This document shows, one piece after another, positions 15,271 to 24,167 of a stretch of 33,202 bases of DNA. The notes under the pieces are model-generated. The model was not told where the DNA came from and did no database searches. It was given only the letters and a program-made list of their open reading frames with translations. The stretch is from an uncultured Colwellia sp. (GTDB taxonomy: Bacteria; Pseudomonadota; Gammaproteobacteria; Enterobacterales; Alteromonadaceae). Both the position numbers and the translations under genes were made by a program. The stretch spans positions 1-33,202 of the forward strand of contig CAJXPG010000032.1 in the NCBI GenBank assembly GCA_913057925.1. The letters run 5' to 3'. How positions within the stretch are numbered: position 1 is the first letter of the stretch; the number at the start of each line of letters is the position of its first letter.

Positions 15271-16086
15271 ATGCACTCTTCTTCAATTAAAGCCAAACAA
15301 GCTTTTGTCTTGGCGCAAATTACCGATAGTCACTTATTTGCTGATAGGCAGGGCTTGCATCACGGCCATAATGTTTATGACAATCTACTCAAAGTATTGA
15401 ACGATATTGCCAGTAACCCTGCGATTGATTGTATGGTTTTTACCGGGGATTTAACTCAGGATCATAGCGAGCAGTCATATCAAAACTTTGTTAATGCTGT
15501 GCTGAAAAGTCATGTTAAAATACCAATTTATTATGTTGCAGGTAACCATGATGAGCCTGCTTTTTTAAAAAAACACCTTTCAAAAGCGCCATTTAGCTCA
15601 GAGACAACGATTGACCTTTGCGGCTGGCAAATACAATTAGTGGCGAGTAAGAGTGACACTCCTGCGGGCTTTGTTAGCGACTTAGCCTTCAAAAAATTAA
15701 AAGCTTCAATAGTGCCGAGTAAACATCAGTTGCTTATGATGCACCATCATCCAATCGATGTTGGCTATTTTATTGATAAGCACGGTTTACAAAATAAAGC
15801 GCAGTTTTGGCAACAAATAGCGACTTTTAGTAATATTAAGGCAATTGCCTGTGGGCATGTACATGGGGCAATGCAGCTGACTCAGTTACCTGAGAATAAA
15901 TCATCTATACATAATCAAGGTGAGATTAACAGTAATGACAAGGTTACTCTGTATACTTGCCCGGCGACCTCCATTCAATTCGATCCAAGCATTGAATGCG
16001 TTAGTGCACTCAATAAAGGACCGGGTTATCAGTTATTTCATCTTGATGTTGATGGTGGCTTGCATCAAGAGGTCATGTATTTATAA
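15271..16086 (+). CDS. cpdA: 3',5'-cyclic AMP phosphodiesterase
   Basis: 271 residues (E. coli CpdA 275). A class III metallophosphoesterase that hydrolyses cAMP to AMP in the cytoplasm and so lowers CRP signalling. The metal-binding set is complete: D19-x-H21 (QITDSHLF), GD60 (FTGDLTQD), GNHD at 91-94, the MMHHHP histidines (about 158) and GHVHG (about 196). Starts 9 bases after yqiB. About 20 residues near 205-220 (LPENKSSIHNQGEINSN) look like a loop insertion. Gene order gives independent support. Confidence 0.95.
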   Translation: MHSSSIKAKQAFVLAQITDSHLFADRQGLHHGHNVYDNLLKVLNDIASNPAIDCMVFTGDLTQDHSEQSYQNFVNAVLKSHVKIPIYYVAGNHDEPAFLKKHLSKAPFSSETTIDLCGWQIQLVASKSDTPAGFVSDLAFKKLKASIVPSKHQLLMMHHHPIDVGYFIDKHGLQNKAQFWQQIATFSNIKAIACGHVHGAMQLTQLPENKSSIHNQGEINSNDKVTLYTCPATSIQFDPSIECVSALNKGPGYQLFHLDVDGGLHQEVMYL

Positions 16087-16130
16087 CCTTTATTTAAATT
16101 TAATCGCCATTGACATCAGTGAACAATATT

Positions 16131-16733
16131 ATGAAAAGAAATGTACTCTATATTCATGGTTTTAACTCTTCCCCTTTATCGATAAAAGCAGAACAAACAC
16201 GCCAATACTTAGTTGAAAACTACCCTGACATCAATTTCCACTGCCCACAGTTAGCAACAACACCACAAGAGGCTATTTCACAGTTAGAGGCCATTATTGA
16301 AAAGCAGGGAGCAAATAACACTTGGTACTTAATTGGCTCTTCATTAGGCGGTTATTTTGCTAGTTACTTAACTGAGAAGTTTCAATGCATGGCTGTATTG
16401 GTCAATCCTGCGATAAAACCTTATGAACTACTGCATGATTATTTAGGTGAGCAAGTTAACCCCTATACCGAAGAAATCTTTCAAGTGACTGAAGAGCATA
16501 TGCTGCAATTGAAGGCAATTGAGCCGCGAGCACCGACAAAAAATAACCAACAAAAAAATAATTACCTAGTTATGGTACAAACAGGTGATGAAGTGTTAAA
16601 TTACCAACAAGCTGTGGAAAAATATCAATTTTGTCAATTAATCGTACAAGAAGGGGGCGATCATAGTTTTATCAACTTTGATCAATGTCTTGCTGGTATT
16701 TGTGATTTTTTTCAATTTTCTGACCACAGATAA
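16131..16733 (+). CDS. yqiA: YqiA-family alpha/beta-hydrolase esterase
   Basis: 200 residues (E. coli YqiA 193). The start is ATG at 16131 (MKRNVLYIHGFNSSP), which aligns with E. coli; an in-frame TTG 21 bases upstream is not needed. It carries the nucleophile elbow GSSLGGYFAS (Ser near residue 74), LVNPAIKPYELL, the acid region QTGDEVLNYQQAV, and the catalytic His in EGGDHSFINF. The family acts on short acyl esters; the physiological substrate is unknown. It sits between cpdA and parE as in E. coli. Confidence 0.93.
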   Translation: MKRNVLYIHGFNSSPLSIKAEQTRQYLVENYPDINFHCPQLATTPQEAISQLEAIIEKQGANNTWYLIGSSLGGYFASYLTEKFQCMAVLVNPAIKPYELLHDYLGEQVNPYTEEIFQVTEEHMLQLKAIEPRAPTKNNQQKNNYLVMVQTGDEVLNYQQAVEKYQFCQLIVQEGGDHSFINFDQCLAGICDFFQFSDHR

Positions 16734-16797
16734 AATTAACAATGCGCTATATGGTGCTGTACTAAGAACCATCAACTGCAATTAAATTGAGTTTCAA

Positions 16798-18684
16798 ATG
16801 ACTGACCAATATAACTCCGACTCCATTGAAGTCCTTAGTGGCTTAGATCCTGTACGCCATCGCCCAGGCATGTATACCGACACGACTCGTCCTAACCATA
16901 TTGGACAAGAAGTTATTGATAACTCTGTTGATGAGGCACTTGCCGGTCATGCAAAAAATATCACGGTTACCCTAGATAAAGATCAGTCACTTGAAATTAT
17001 TGATGATGGTCGAGGAATGCCAACGGATATTCACCCTGAAGAAGGTGTTTCAGGCGTAGAGCTGATTTTTTGTAAACTTCATGCTGGGGGTAAGTTCTCT
17101 AATAAAAACTATCAATTTTCTGGTGGTTTGCACGGGGTTGGTATTTCAGTGGTGAATGCTTTATCAACACGTGTAGATGTCAGTGTTAGACGTGATAGTA
17201 AAGTCTATGAAATGGCCTTTGAAAATGGCTTTAAAGTTGAGGAGCTTAGAGAAACAGGTACGGTAGGTAAACGTAACACCGGAACGCGTGTTAAGTTTTG
17301 GCCTGACGCGAAATATTTTGATAGTGCCAAGTTCTCAGCACGCCGACTAGTGCATCTACTTAAAGCTAAAGCCGTGTTATGTCCTGGCTTAACGATTAAG
17401 TTTATTGATAAGAATGAAGATGAAAAGTATCAATGGTGCTATGAAGATGGACTTACCGATTACTTAAAAGATTCAGTAAAAGAGTATGTATCATTGCCGG
17501 AAGAGCCTTTTGTTGGCACTTTCTCATCACAACATGAAGCTGCTGACTGGGCGGTTACTTGGTTACCTGAAGGTGGTGAAAGCTTAGGTGAAAGCTATGT
17601 GAACTTAATTCCTACCATTGCCGGTGGTACTCATGTTAATGGTTTGCGCCAAGGTTTATTAGAATCAATGCGTGAGTTTTGTGAGTTTAGAAATCTTATT
17701 CCACGCGGTGTTAAACTGACCCCGGATGATATTTGGGATAAGTGTAGTTATATTTTATCGATTAAAATGCAAGACCCGCAATTTGCCGGTCAAACCAAAG
17801 AGCGTTTATCTTCACGTCAATGTGCTGCTTTTGTTACTGGTGTCGTTAAAGATGCCTTTAGTTTATGGCTCAATGAGCACACAGATAAAGCTGAAGCGCT
17901 GGCAGAATTTTGTATTAGCAATGCGCAAAAACGCATGCGAGCCAGTAAAAAAGTAGTACGTAAAAAAATTACTCAAGGACCAGCTTTACCGGGGAAATTA
18001 ACGGATTGTGGTAGTCAAGATTTAGCCCGTACTGAACTGTTCTTAGTCGAGGGTGACTCAGCGGGTGGTAGTGCTAAACAGGCACGCGATCGTGAATTTC
18101 AAGCGATTATGCCACTTCGAGGCAAAATCCTAAATACTTGGGAAGTAGACTCGGGGCAAATACTGGCGTCTCAAGAGGTTCACGATATTTCAGTCGCATT
18201 AGGAATTGATCCTGATAGTGATGATCTGTCTGAATTACGTTACGGAAAAATTTGTATCTTAGCGGATGCCGATTCTGATGGACTCCACATTGCAACCTTA
18301 TTGTGTGCCTTATTTACTCAGCACTTTTTAACCTTAGTACAAGAAGGTCATGTCTATGTGGCTATGCCGCCGCTTTATCGAATTGATATTGCTAAAGAGG
18401 TTTTCTATGCGCTTGATGAAGCTGAAAAAGATGGCATTTTAGATCGAATTGAAGCAGAGAAAAAGCGTGGTAAAGTCAATGTTCAACGCTTTAAAGGCTT
18501 GGGTGAAATGAATCCACTACAATTACGTGAAACAACAATGGATCCAAACACCCGTCGATTAGTGCAGTTAACTGTTGATGAGCACAGTGACACTATGGAA
18601 TTAATGGATATGTTACTGTCTAAAAAGCGTAGTAGCGATCGCAAAGAGTGGTTACAAACCAAAGGTGATATGGCTGTTGTTTAG
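16798..18684 (+). CDS. parE: DNA topoisomerase IV subunit B
   Basis: 628 residues (E. coli ParE 630). The ATPase half of topoisomerase IV, which unlinks replicated chromosomes together with ParC. GHKL ATP site: N42/E46 (DNSVDEALAG), DDGRGMP at 69-75, GGLHGVG at 109-115. TOPRIM domain: E418 in VEGDSAGGSA and DADSDG at 490-495, the Mg-binding acidic residues. C-terminal QRFKGLGEMNPLQL is conserved. All key residues are intact. Ends the conserved housekeeping run; a membrane-protein gene follows after 32 bases. Confidence 0.98.
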   Translation: MTDQYNSDSIEVLSGLDPVRHRPGMYTDTTRPNHIGQEVIDNSVDEALAGHAKNITVTLDKDQSLEIIDDGRGMPTDIHPEEGVSGVELIFCKLHAGGKFSNKNYQFSGGLHGVGISVVNALSTRVDVSVRRDSKVYEMAFENGFKVEELRETGTVGKRNTGTRVKFWPDAKYFDSAKFSARRLVHLLKAKAVLCPGLTIKFIDKNEDEKYQWCYEDGLTDYLKDSVKEYVSLPEEPFVGTFSSQHEAADWAVTWLPEGGESLGESYVNLIPTIAGGTHVNGLRQGLLESMREFCEFRNLIPRGVKLTPDDIWDKCSYILSIKMQDPQFAGQTKERLSSRQCAAFVTGVVKDAFSLWLNEHTDKAEALAEFCISNAQKRMRASKKVVRKKITQGPALPGKLTDCGSQDLARTELFLVEGDSAGGSAKQARDREFQAIMPLRGKILNTWEVDSGQILASQEVHDISVALGIDPDSDDLSELRYGKICILADADSDGLHIATLLCALFTQHFLTLVQEGHVYVAMPPLYRIDIAKEVFYALDEAEKDGILDRIEAEKKRGKVNVQRFKGLGEMNPLQLRETTMDPNTRRLVQLTVDEHSDTMELMDMLLSKKRSSDRKEWLQTKGDMAVV

Positions 18685-18716
18685 TCATTTTTATCAATGA
18701 AAAATAAGGAAGTGAA

Positions 18717-19121
18717 ATGACGACAGAGCATATTCCAAGGTACTTAGCTGGAGCTGATAGCGATCCGTTGATGATTGTTATGGCAGTTATTCTCATCGTG
18801 GTAATCTTAATTGCTGGTGTTTTATATTTTAAATTGCATGCAGTACCTGAGCATATAGCTCATGGTAAAAATCATACACAAGTTCAATTAATTGCCGTCT
18901 TAACCATACTCGCGCTATTTACCCACAACAATATTTTCTGGGTTGCGGCCTTAGTCCTAGCGGTTGTCGAGTTTCCTGATTTTTTAGCTCCCTTAAAGTC
19001 CATCGCTAAATCTTTGGAAATCATCGCGAAATCTAAATCCGAACATAAAGGGGTTACACCTGATGATACAGAAGTTATTGTAAAAGAAAGCGAGACTAAC
19101 CAGGAGAATAAAGAATGTTAG
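18717..19121 (+). CDS. Small inner-membrane protein, DUF3302-like (YiaW/YibI type)
   Basis: 134 residues. Two membrane helices (about 18-40, MIVMAVILIVVILIAGVLYF; and about 59-85) and a hydrophilic, acidic C-terminal tail. The stretch IAHGKNHTQVQLIAVLTILA, then LFTHNNIFW, resembles E. coli YiaW/YibI (DUF3302), which are likewise paired with an HlyD-type gene. AAGGAAG precedes the ATG by a few bases. It overlaps the next gene by 7 bases, so the two proteins are made together and probably work together. Function unknown; a membrane partner of the adaptor is likely. Confidence 0.75.
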   Translation: MTTEHIPRYLAGADSDPLMIVMAVILIVVILIAGVLYFKLHAVPEHIAHGKNHTQVQLIAVLTILALFTHNNIFWVAALVLAVVEFPDFLAPLKSIAKSLEIIAKSKSEHKGVTPDDTEVIVKESETNQENKEC

Positions 19122-20356
19122 AAGTTCTCTTGTGTTCGCTGATCACTATATTGCCTGATTACTTATTTAGAAAATTTCGCCAAGGCAAGACTTGGGGCAA
19201 AGAAATTACCTTCTTTACTATGTGGTATGAATTACGCTGGGGTATAACGGCTTGTGCTATTTTAGCAATCTCATTGGTGACGTTAATTTTCTATTACCAC
19301 CCATCAACGACCAATGCCGCACCCTTTTTTAGAACCGTTTCTATCATGCCGGAAAAAAGCGGGCGAGTGCAGCATGTCTTTGTGAAGAACCATCAAAAAG
19401 TTACCGTCGGTACTCCCTTGCTTAGCATGTATGATGAAACACAATTAGCTGCCATTGAGCAGGCAGAAGCGCAAGTAAAATTAATTGAGTCTGAGTTTAT
19501 CACTGCCTATGCACAGCATGCCGTTGCTATTAGTAATGTGGAACAAGCGCAGAGTTCTTTCATGCGTTCGAAAAATGAATATGACCGCAAGAAAGAGCTT
19601 TCAACGCAAGGTCGGAATATCATCAGTGAAAGTGAAGTGCAAAAGCTTGCGGACACCGTTGCGATGAAAAGTGCAGCATTATCTGCAGCACGAGCAAATG
19701 AAGCGGTAGCTTTAGAAACTATCGATTCAGTATTGCCGGCGAAAAAAGCGAGTGCCCAAGAGGGATTAGATAATGCAATTGTTGAAGAGGGAAAGCGTAC
19801 ACTATACGCTCATGTTGATGGTGAGTTGCAACAGTTTGCTTTGCAAGCAGGTGACTTTATTAACCCGATGATTCGCTCTGCGGGTATTATTGTGCCAAGT
19901 ACAGGTGAAGCATCAGGGCGAGAGTATGTACAAGCAGGTTTTAACCAACTCACTGCCAATGTCATCAAGGTTGGCACCTTTGCTGAAATTACCTGCCTTT
20001 CTAAACCTTTTACTATCATTCCAATGAAAGTCGAAAGTGTGCAAAGTGTTATTGCAACAGGACAAGTTAGAACTAATGAAGTGCTACTTGATGTTCGAGA
20101 AAGAGCTCGACCAGGCACATTAACCGTTAGACTCGAGCCCTTGTATGAAGGTGGTCTTGATGGCGTGATTCCAGGAACTAAGTGTATTGCCAATGCTTAC
20201 AGTTACCACCATGAATTGATAAACAGTGGTGAGCTTAGTACGGCTAAGTCTATTTACTTACATATGGTGGACGCTGTGGGTATAGTTCATGCAATTATTT
20301 TACGCATGCAAGCGATATTACTTCCTGTTAAAGGGCTGGTGTTTTCGGGTCATTAA
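19115..20356 (+). CDS. HlyD-family periplasmic adaptor (YiaV/YibH type)
   Basis: 413 residues. Short N-terminal cytoplasmic part, one membrane helix (about 43-61), then the adaptor plan. A lipoyl half-motif SGRVQHVFVKNHQKVTVGTP lies at 82-101, a coiled-coil hairpin at about 108-210, a second lipoyl half at about 225-245 (YAHVDGELQQFALQAGDF), and a beta-barrel/membrane-proximal region after that. The C-terminal helix (IVHAIILRMQAILL) is like that of YiaV/YibH. Such proteins link an inner-membrane transporter to TolC. No transporter gene is adjacent, so it may act with the DUF3302 protein alone or with a distant pump. tolC is 5 kb away. The ATG overlaps the stop of the previous gene. A terminator follows. 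Confidence 0.88.
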   Translation: MLEVLLCSLITILPDYLFRKFRQGKTWGKEITFFTMWYELRWGITACAILAISLVTLIFYYHPSTTNAAPFFRTVSIMPEKSGRVQHVFVKNHQKVTVGTPLLSMYDETQLAAIEQAEAQVKLIESEFITAYAQHAVAISNVEQAQSSFMRSKNEYDRKKELSTQGRNIISESEVQKLADTVAMKSAALSAARANEAVALETIDSVLPAKKASAQEGLDNAIVEEGKRTLYAHVDGELQQFALQAGDFINPMIRSAGIIVPSTGEASGREYVQAGFNQLTANVIKVGTFAEITCLSKPFTIIPMKVESVQSVIATGQVRTNEVLLDVRERARPGTLTVRLEPLYEGGLDGVIPGTKCIANAYSYHHELINSGELSTAKSIYLHMVDAVGIVHAIILRMQAILLPVKGLVFSGH

Positions 20357-20743
20357 AACCTAGGTACGGGCATAGTAAATTGTGACAGCAGTACCATGAC
20401 GATATATATCGTGAACCAAAAGAATCCTCTTCTAGAGGATTTTTTTATTTAAAGAAGCTAAAGCTGCACTCATATCAGCCCTTCTGACTTTATAATACAC
20501 AGCAAGATTAGTAACTGACACCGAAGATATTGCTTGAAAAGTAAGGTTATTATATTGTTTGAATTAAAAGCGAAATGCGTAAGTATTTTGAACTCAAGCA
20601 ATCCTTCTATTGGTAAGTTACTTAATCGCCAAGGTTTTTCACTAGAAATAATATAAAGGTTTAAACTCTCAAGGGAATCGTTTTATACTCATTGCATAGT
20701 CTTCATTTATATAGATTTTATCAAGTGATTAAGGAATAGGTTT
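20357..20743. other. 387-base intergenic region before the first diguanylate cyclase
   Basis: Holds a 14-bp perfect palindrome ACGATATATATCGT (20399-20412), then an intrinsic terminator (20423-20446), then about 290 bases of AT-rich sequence with no convincing gene. The end carries AAGGA (20731-20735), the ribosome site for the TTG start at 20744. A promoter for the cyclase pair must lie here, but no clear -35/-10 pair stands out. Confidence 0.6.
20423..20446 (+). terminator. Intrinsic terminator after the HlyD gene
   Basis: Stem AATCCTCT (20423-20430) with AGAGGATT (20434-20441), 3-base loop, followed by a run of T. It closes the DUF3302-HlyD unit and probably the transcript running from nudF through parE. 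Confidence 0.9.
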
Positions 20744-22654
20744 TTGCTGAGTTTTAACGACAAAAAGGTTTTATCGGTCAAAATATTGATGTCTTTGATA
20801 TTGATGTGCATCTCTATCCTTACCTTTGCTCAACAAGACTTAACGGTAAGCCAATTTAATGCTATTACTGAGCAGGTCGAAGAGCTTAAAAAAACTGACT
20901 TATCTTTATCCCTTAAAAAATTAACCCCGTTCGAAAGTCAACTCGATAACCTAAATACAGAACAGAAGCTCATTTATTTTAAATTATTATCTGAAATCTA
21001 TATTGAGCAAAACAAGTATACCACCGCGCTAAAATCAGTTAACGAAGGGCTAAAAGTCGCGAAAGACTTAACCAGCCCAAGCATCTTAATTAGTGAAATA
21101 TTATATTTAAAAGGCTTTGCCTATGAAAGCCTTGAAGACATGCCTCAGGCAACCAAAGAGTATAAAAAAGGTTTAGATATTGCCGATTCTCTGCACAATA
21201 AAGTACAAATAGCGGCAGGTTTAATCAACCTCGGGGCTATCGCTTATCTTACCGGTGATTATGAACGCTCTTTGGTACTGCTTCATGACGCCTTTAACAT
21301 TGCTATACAAACCGACGATGAAGAACTAAAAGGTACAGTAAATACCGAACTTGGCATTGTATATTCGCATCTTGTTGAAGATGAACAATCTATGGCTTAT
21401 TACCAACAGTCTTATGTGCACTTTAAAAAGGCAGGTATGTTACTCGCCGCTCATAATAGCTTGAACAATATTGCTATTAACCACATTTATAATCAAAACT
21501 ACCAACAAGCAATAGAAGTATTTAATACCATTATCACAGAGTCTAATAAAGATTCACCGAGTGATGGTATGTACACCGTATATACGGGGATGTCTTGGGC
21601 GCATTTAAGCAAAGAGGATAGTAATCCTGAGGCCGCTTATGAATACCTTTTGATGGCTAAACAATACTTGCAATTTACTGAAAAACAAAACTATAAAATG
21701 CAATACTTGGTCGATGAAGCGAATGTGCTTTATCAGCTTGAGCGTTATGATGAAGTACTAGAAAGCATTGACAAATTTGAACAGTTGATGCTGGAAAGTA
21801 AAGATATCTCTCTAGTGAAAAGGCAAAACTATACCTATCTGATTGAAGTGAAAGCCAGCGTTTTTAATAAGAAAAAACTGTTTCAAAAAGCCTATGAAAC
21901 CCAAACGAGAGTCATAGAATTAACTAATAAACTCTATGAAAATGAAGACAATCGCTCCATTGCAGAAGTCAGACTTAGACTTGAGGCAGAGCAAGCTGAC
22001 AAAACCAATAAGCGCCTGCATAGCCAACAAGAACTATACGAGGGGAACTTGCTCCAAGCGAAGAAAGAGAGTGAGCAACAACGCTTTTTCTTAATAATTA
22101 GTGCACTTATTGCTTTAGCATTTGCCTGGGTATTAATTAAACTGATTCAAAGCCAGCATAAGCTGAAAGTTGCCTCAAGTATTGATAGTTTAACAGGGGT
22201 CAAAAATCGACGTAGTGTGATGAAAAAATCGCAACAGGCTTTTAAAGTAGCGCAAGCAAAAGCTACCTCGTTAAGTATTTTGATGATAGATGTTGATCAC
22301 TTTAAGAAAATAAATGACTCCTTAGGCCACAGCAGTGGTGATAAAGTCTTGGCACAAGTTGCAAAGCTAGGTGAGAGTATGATGCGAAAAAGTGATATCT
22401 ACGGTCGCTTAGGTGGAGAAGAGTTTTTAGTCTGCTTACCCAAAAGCAATTTAAGTGCTGCTTGTGAAATAGGAGAACGCCTTAGAGCTAACATAGCAAA
22501 GCATTCTTGGCAATTTGGTGGGCTTGATACAGTCACCGTCAGCATAGGAGTGGCTTCGCTTGATGGGGATATTGATTTACTGACGTTAATTAAACGGGCT
22601 GATGAGCAACTTTACCACGCTAAAGCGTCCGGCAGAAATAAGGTTTGCGGCTAA
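20744..22654 (+). CDS. TPR-GGDEF diguanylate cyclase, membrane-bound (first of pair)
   Basis: 636 residues. Makes cyclic di-GMP from two GTP. The start is TTG at 20744, supported by AGGA 8 bases upstream and by a basic N-region before the signal helix (VKILMSLILMCISILTFAQQ). A TPR sensor domain (about 60-400, with repeats such as AAGLINLGAIAYLTGDYERS) would be periplasmic. A coiled coil (about 405-445), one membrane helix (about 448-466) and a cytoplasmic GGDEF domain follow. GGEEF is at 557-561 and the allosteric RxxD inhibition site at 548-551 (RKSD), so it should be active and feedback-controlled. DVDHFKKINDSLGHSSGD holds the metal-binding Asp. It overlaps the second cyclase gene by TAATG. 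The ligand sensed is unknown. Confidence 0.93.
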   Translation: MLSFNDKKVLSVKILMSLILMCISILTFAQQDLTVSQFNAITEQVEELKKTDLSLSLKKLTPFESQLDNLNTEQKLIYFKLLSEIYIEQNKYTTALKSVNEGLKVAKDLTSPSILISEILYLKGFAYESLEDMPQATKEYKKGLDIADSLHNKVQIAAGLINLGAIAYLTGDYERSLVLLHDAFNIAIQTDDEELKGTVNTELGIVYSHLVEDEQSMAYYQQSYVHFKKAGMLLAAHNSLNNIAINHIYNQNYQQAIEVFNTIITESNKDSPSDGMYTVYTGMSWAHLSKEDSNPEAAYEYLLMAKQYLQFTEKQNYKMQYLVDEANVLYQLERYDEVLESIDKFEQLMLESKDISLVKRQNYTYLIEVKASVFNKKKLFQKAYETQTRVIELTNKLYENEDNRSIAEVRLRLEAEQADKTNKRLHSQQELYEGNLLQAKKESEQQRFFLIISALIALAFAWVLIKLIQSQHKLKVASSIDSLTGVKNRRSVMKKSQQAFKVAQAKATSLSILMIDVDHFKKINDSLGHSSGDKVLAQVAKLGESMMRKSDIYGRLGGEEFLVCLPKSNLSAACEIGERLRANIAKHSWQFGGLDTVTVSIGVASLDGDIDLLTLIKRADEQLYHAKASGRNKVCG

Positions 22655-23958
22655 TGAAGTTATTACAACCGTTTTTGCCAACGGTCTTTTTATCAACATT
22701 ATTGTTGCCTGGGCTATTTTTAACTGAATCTCAGGCACAAGAGGGGGATACAACTGCTTCGACAACTGAAGTAAAAGATATCAGTAATAAATTATCTAAT
22801 ATCCCACAAATAATTATATTCCCGATAAATAAAGACTTACTTGCTTTATTAAAGCAATTAAAACCGGTAGATGTTGATAAGCAAGCCGTAACAACTAACC
22901 TCGCTCGGTTGACACTCGCTAAACAGCCGTTAAATGCTGCTGAACAATACCTTTTGTTAGTGGCTCAGGCTTTGCTAAAAGAAACTGATTTAGCACAGCA
23001 GAGTACAAGTGAAGATATTGTTGATCTTTTAAAACAGGCGGCAGCGCTTTCTGATAAAATTTCTGAGCAGCAATTAAGTCAGCCTAACTTCTTACAATTG
23101 CACTTAATTTTAGCCAAGCATTATGCAAAACTGCAGCAATTTGAGTTGGCTTATCAAGAAAAAAAATCTTATCTGAATAAATACTATGTTTATCGAAACA
23201 ATAAACGCTTGGATATGATTGCCTCATTAGAGCAGTCGTATGAGTTGAAAAATAAAAAACAGAGTAATAGCTTACTTGAAAGTCAAAACCAACAGAAAGA
23301 GCGTCGAGTCGTTGAAGTACAAAAAGAGCGAGATGAACAACAATATAATTTTACCTTGATCATCGCCGTTGCTATTACTTTTGTACTGCTGTTTTTCAGG
23401 CAGTTAAGAGTAAGAAATAAGCTTATTCGGTTGACGCGCTCTGACTCCTTGACAAAGCTAGCTAACCGAAGTGCATTATTTGAGCATGGTGAGAAAATGG
23501 TAGCAAGTTTTGCACATCAACCAACTGAGCTTTCGGTGATTTTATTTGATCTCGACCACTTTAAAAAAATCAATGATAACTTTGGTCATCATGTCGGTGA
23601 CAAAGTGTTGGTAAAAGTTTCTGAGCTGGTCAAAGAAACTATGCGCTCTAGAGATGTTTTCTCTCGTTTAGGTGGCGAAGAATTTGTCGCACTATTACCC
23701 TTTGCAGATAACAACAAGGCCAAAGCAATAGCGATGCATATAAAAGAAAAAATCGCTAATCATGATTTTTCTAACCTAATGTTACAGTGCAAGGTTACGG
23801 TAAGTATTGGTGTTGCTACCATGGAAAGTGATCAAATGAGCTTTGATGATTTATTACATGGTGCAGACTTAGCAATGTATCAAGCCAAAGAGCAGGGCCG
23901 AAATACGGTAGTTTGTTATAAAAATATTGCTACAGCACAAGAAAGAAGAGCAAATTAA
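22654..23958 (+). CDS. GGDEF diguanylate cyclase with short TPR-like sensor (second of pair)
   Basis: 434 residues. The start is ATG at 22654, overlapping the stop of the first cyclase (TAATG) and giving a clean signal peptide (MKLLQPFLPTVFLSTLLLPG, cleaved near SQAQ). The helical periplasmic domain (about 35-200) has TPR-like helices (AAEQYLLLVAQALLKETD; FLQLHLILAKHYAKLQQFEL). A coiled coil, a membrane helix (about 234-250) and a GGDEF domain follow. GGEEF is at 340-344 and the inhibition site RSRD at 331-334; LFDLDHFKKINDNFGHHVGD is intact. Same plan as the upstream protein with a sensor less than half as long, so the pair may be a duplication or a hetero-complex. Translational coupling suggests balanced amounts. 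Confidence 0.93.
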   Translation: MKLLQPFLPTVFLSTLLLPGLFLTESQAQEGDTTASTTEVKDISNKLSNIPQIIIFPINKDLLALLKQLKPVDVDKQAVTTNLARLTLAKQPLNAAEQYLLLVAQALLKETDLAQQSTSEDIVDLLKQAAALSDKISEQQLSQPNFLQLHLILAKHYAKLQQFELAYQEKKSYLNKYYVYRNNKRLDMIASLEQSYELKNKKQSNSLLESQNQQKERRVVEVQKERDEQQYNFTLIIAVAITFVLLFFRQLRVRNKLIRLTRSDSLTKLANRSALFEHGEKMVASFAHQPTELSVILFDLDHFKKINDNFGHHVGDKVLVKVSELVKETMRSRDVFSRLGGEEFVALLPFADNNKAKAIAMHIKEKIANHDFSNLMLQCKVTVSIGVATMESDQMSFDDLLHGADLAMYQAKEQGRNTVVCYKNIATAQERRAN

Positions 23959-24167
23959 TCGCTTTGCTATTTTTTCTGTTGTCATAATCAGATAAGCTAT
24001 AACGGTTACTCTCAAGTTATTTTGTGCTACCCCAAATTGGCAATATAACTTTGAATAATAAAAATAATCATATCAATTTAGTAATTAATTGACTCTTGTA
24101 TATTAAAAGAGAGAGCAAGTAATTGATGAAGCTGATATTAGACTCGTAAGATCAGGAAAATCATTTC

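Noticed and set aside
16110..16130. TTG start giving a 7-residue longer YqiA
   Set aside because: ATG at 16131 aligns with the family start and needs no extension.
22645..22653. TTG start giving a 3-residue longer second cyclase
   Set aside because: ATG at 22654 overlaps the stop as TAATG and gives a cleaner signal peptide.
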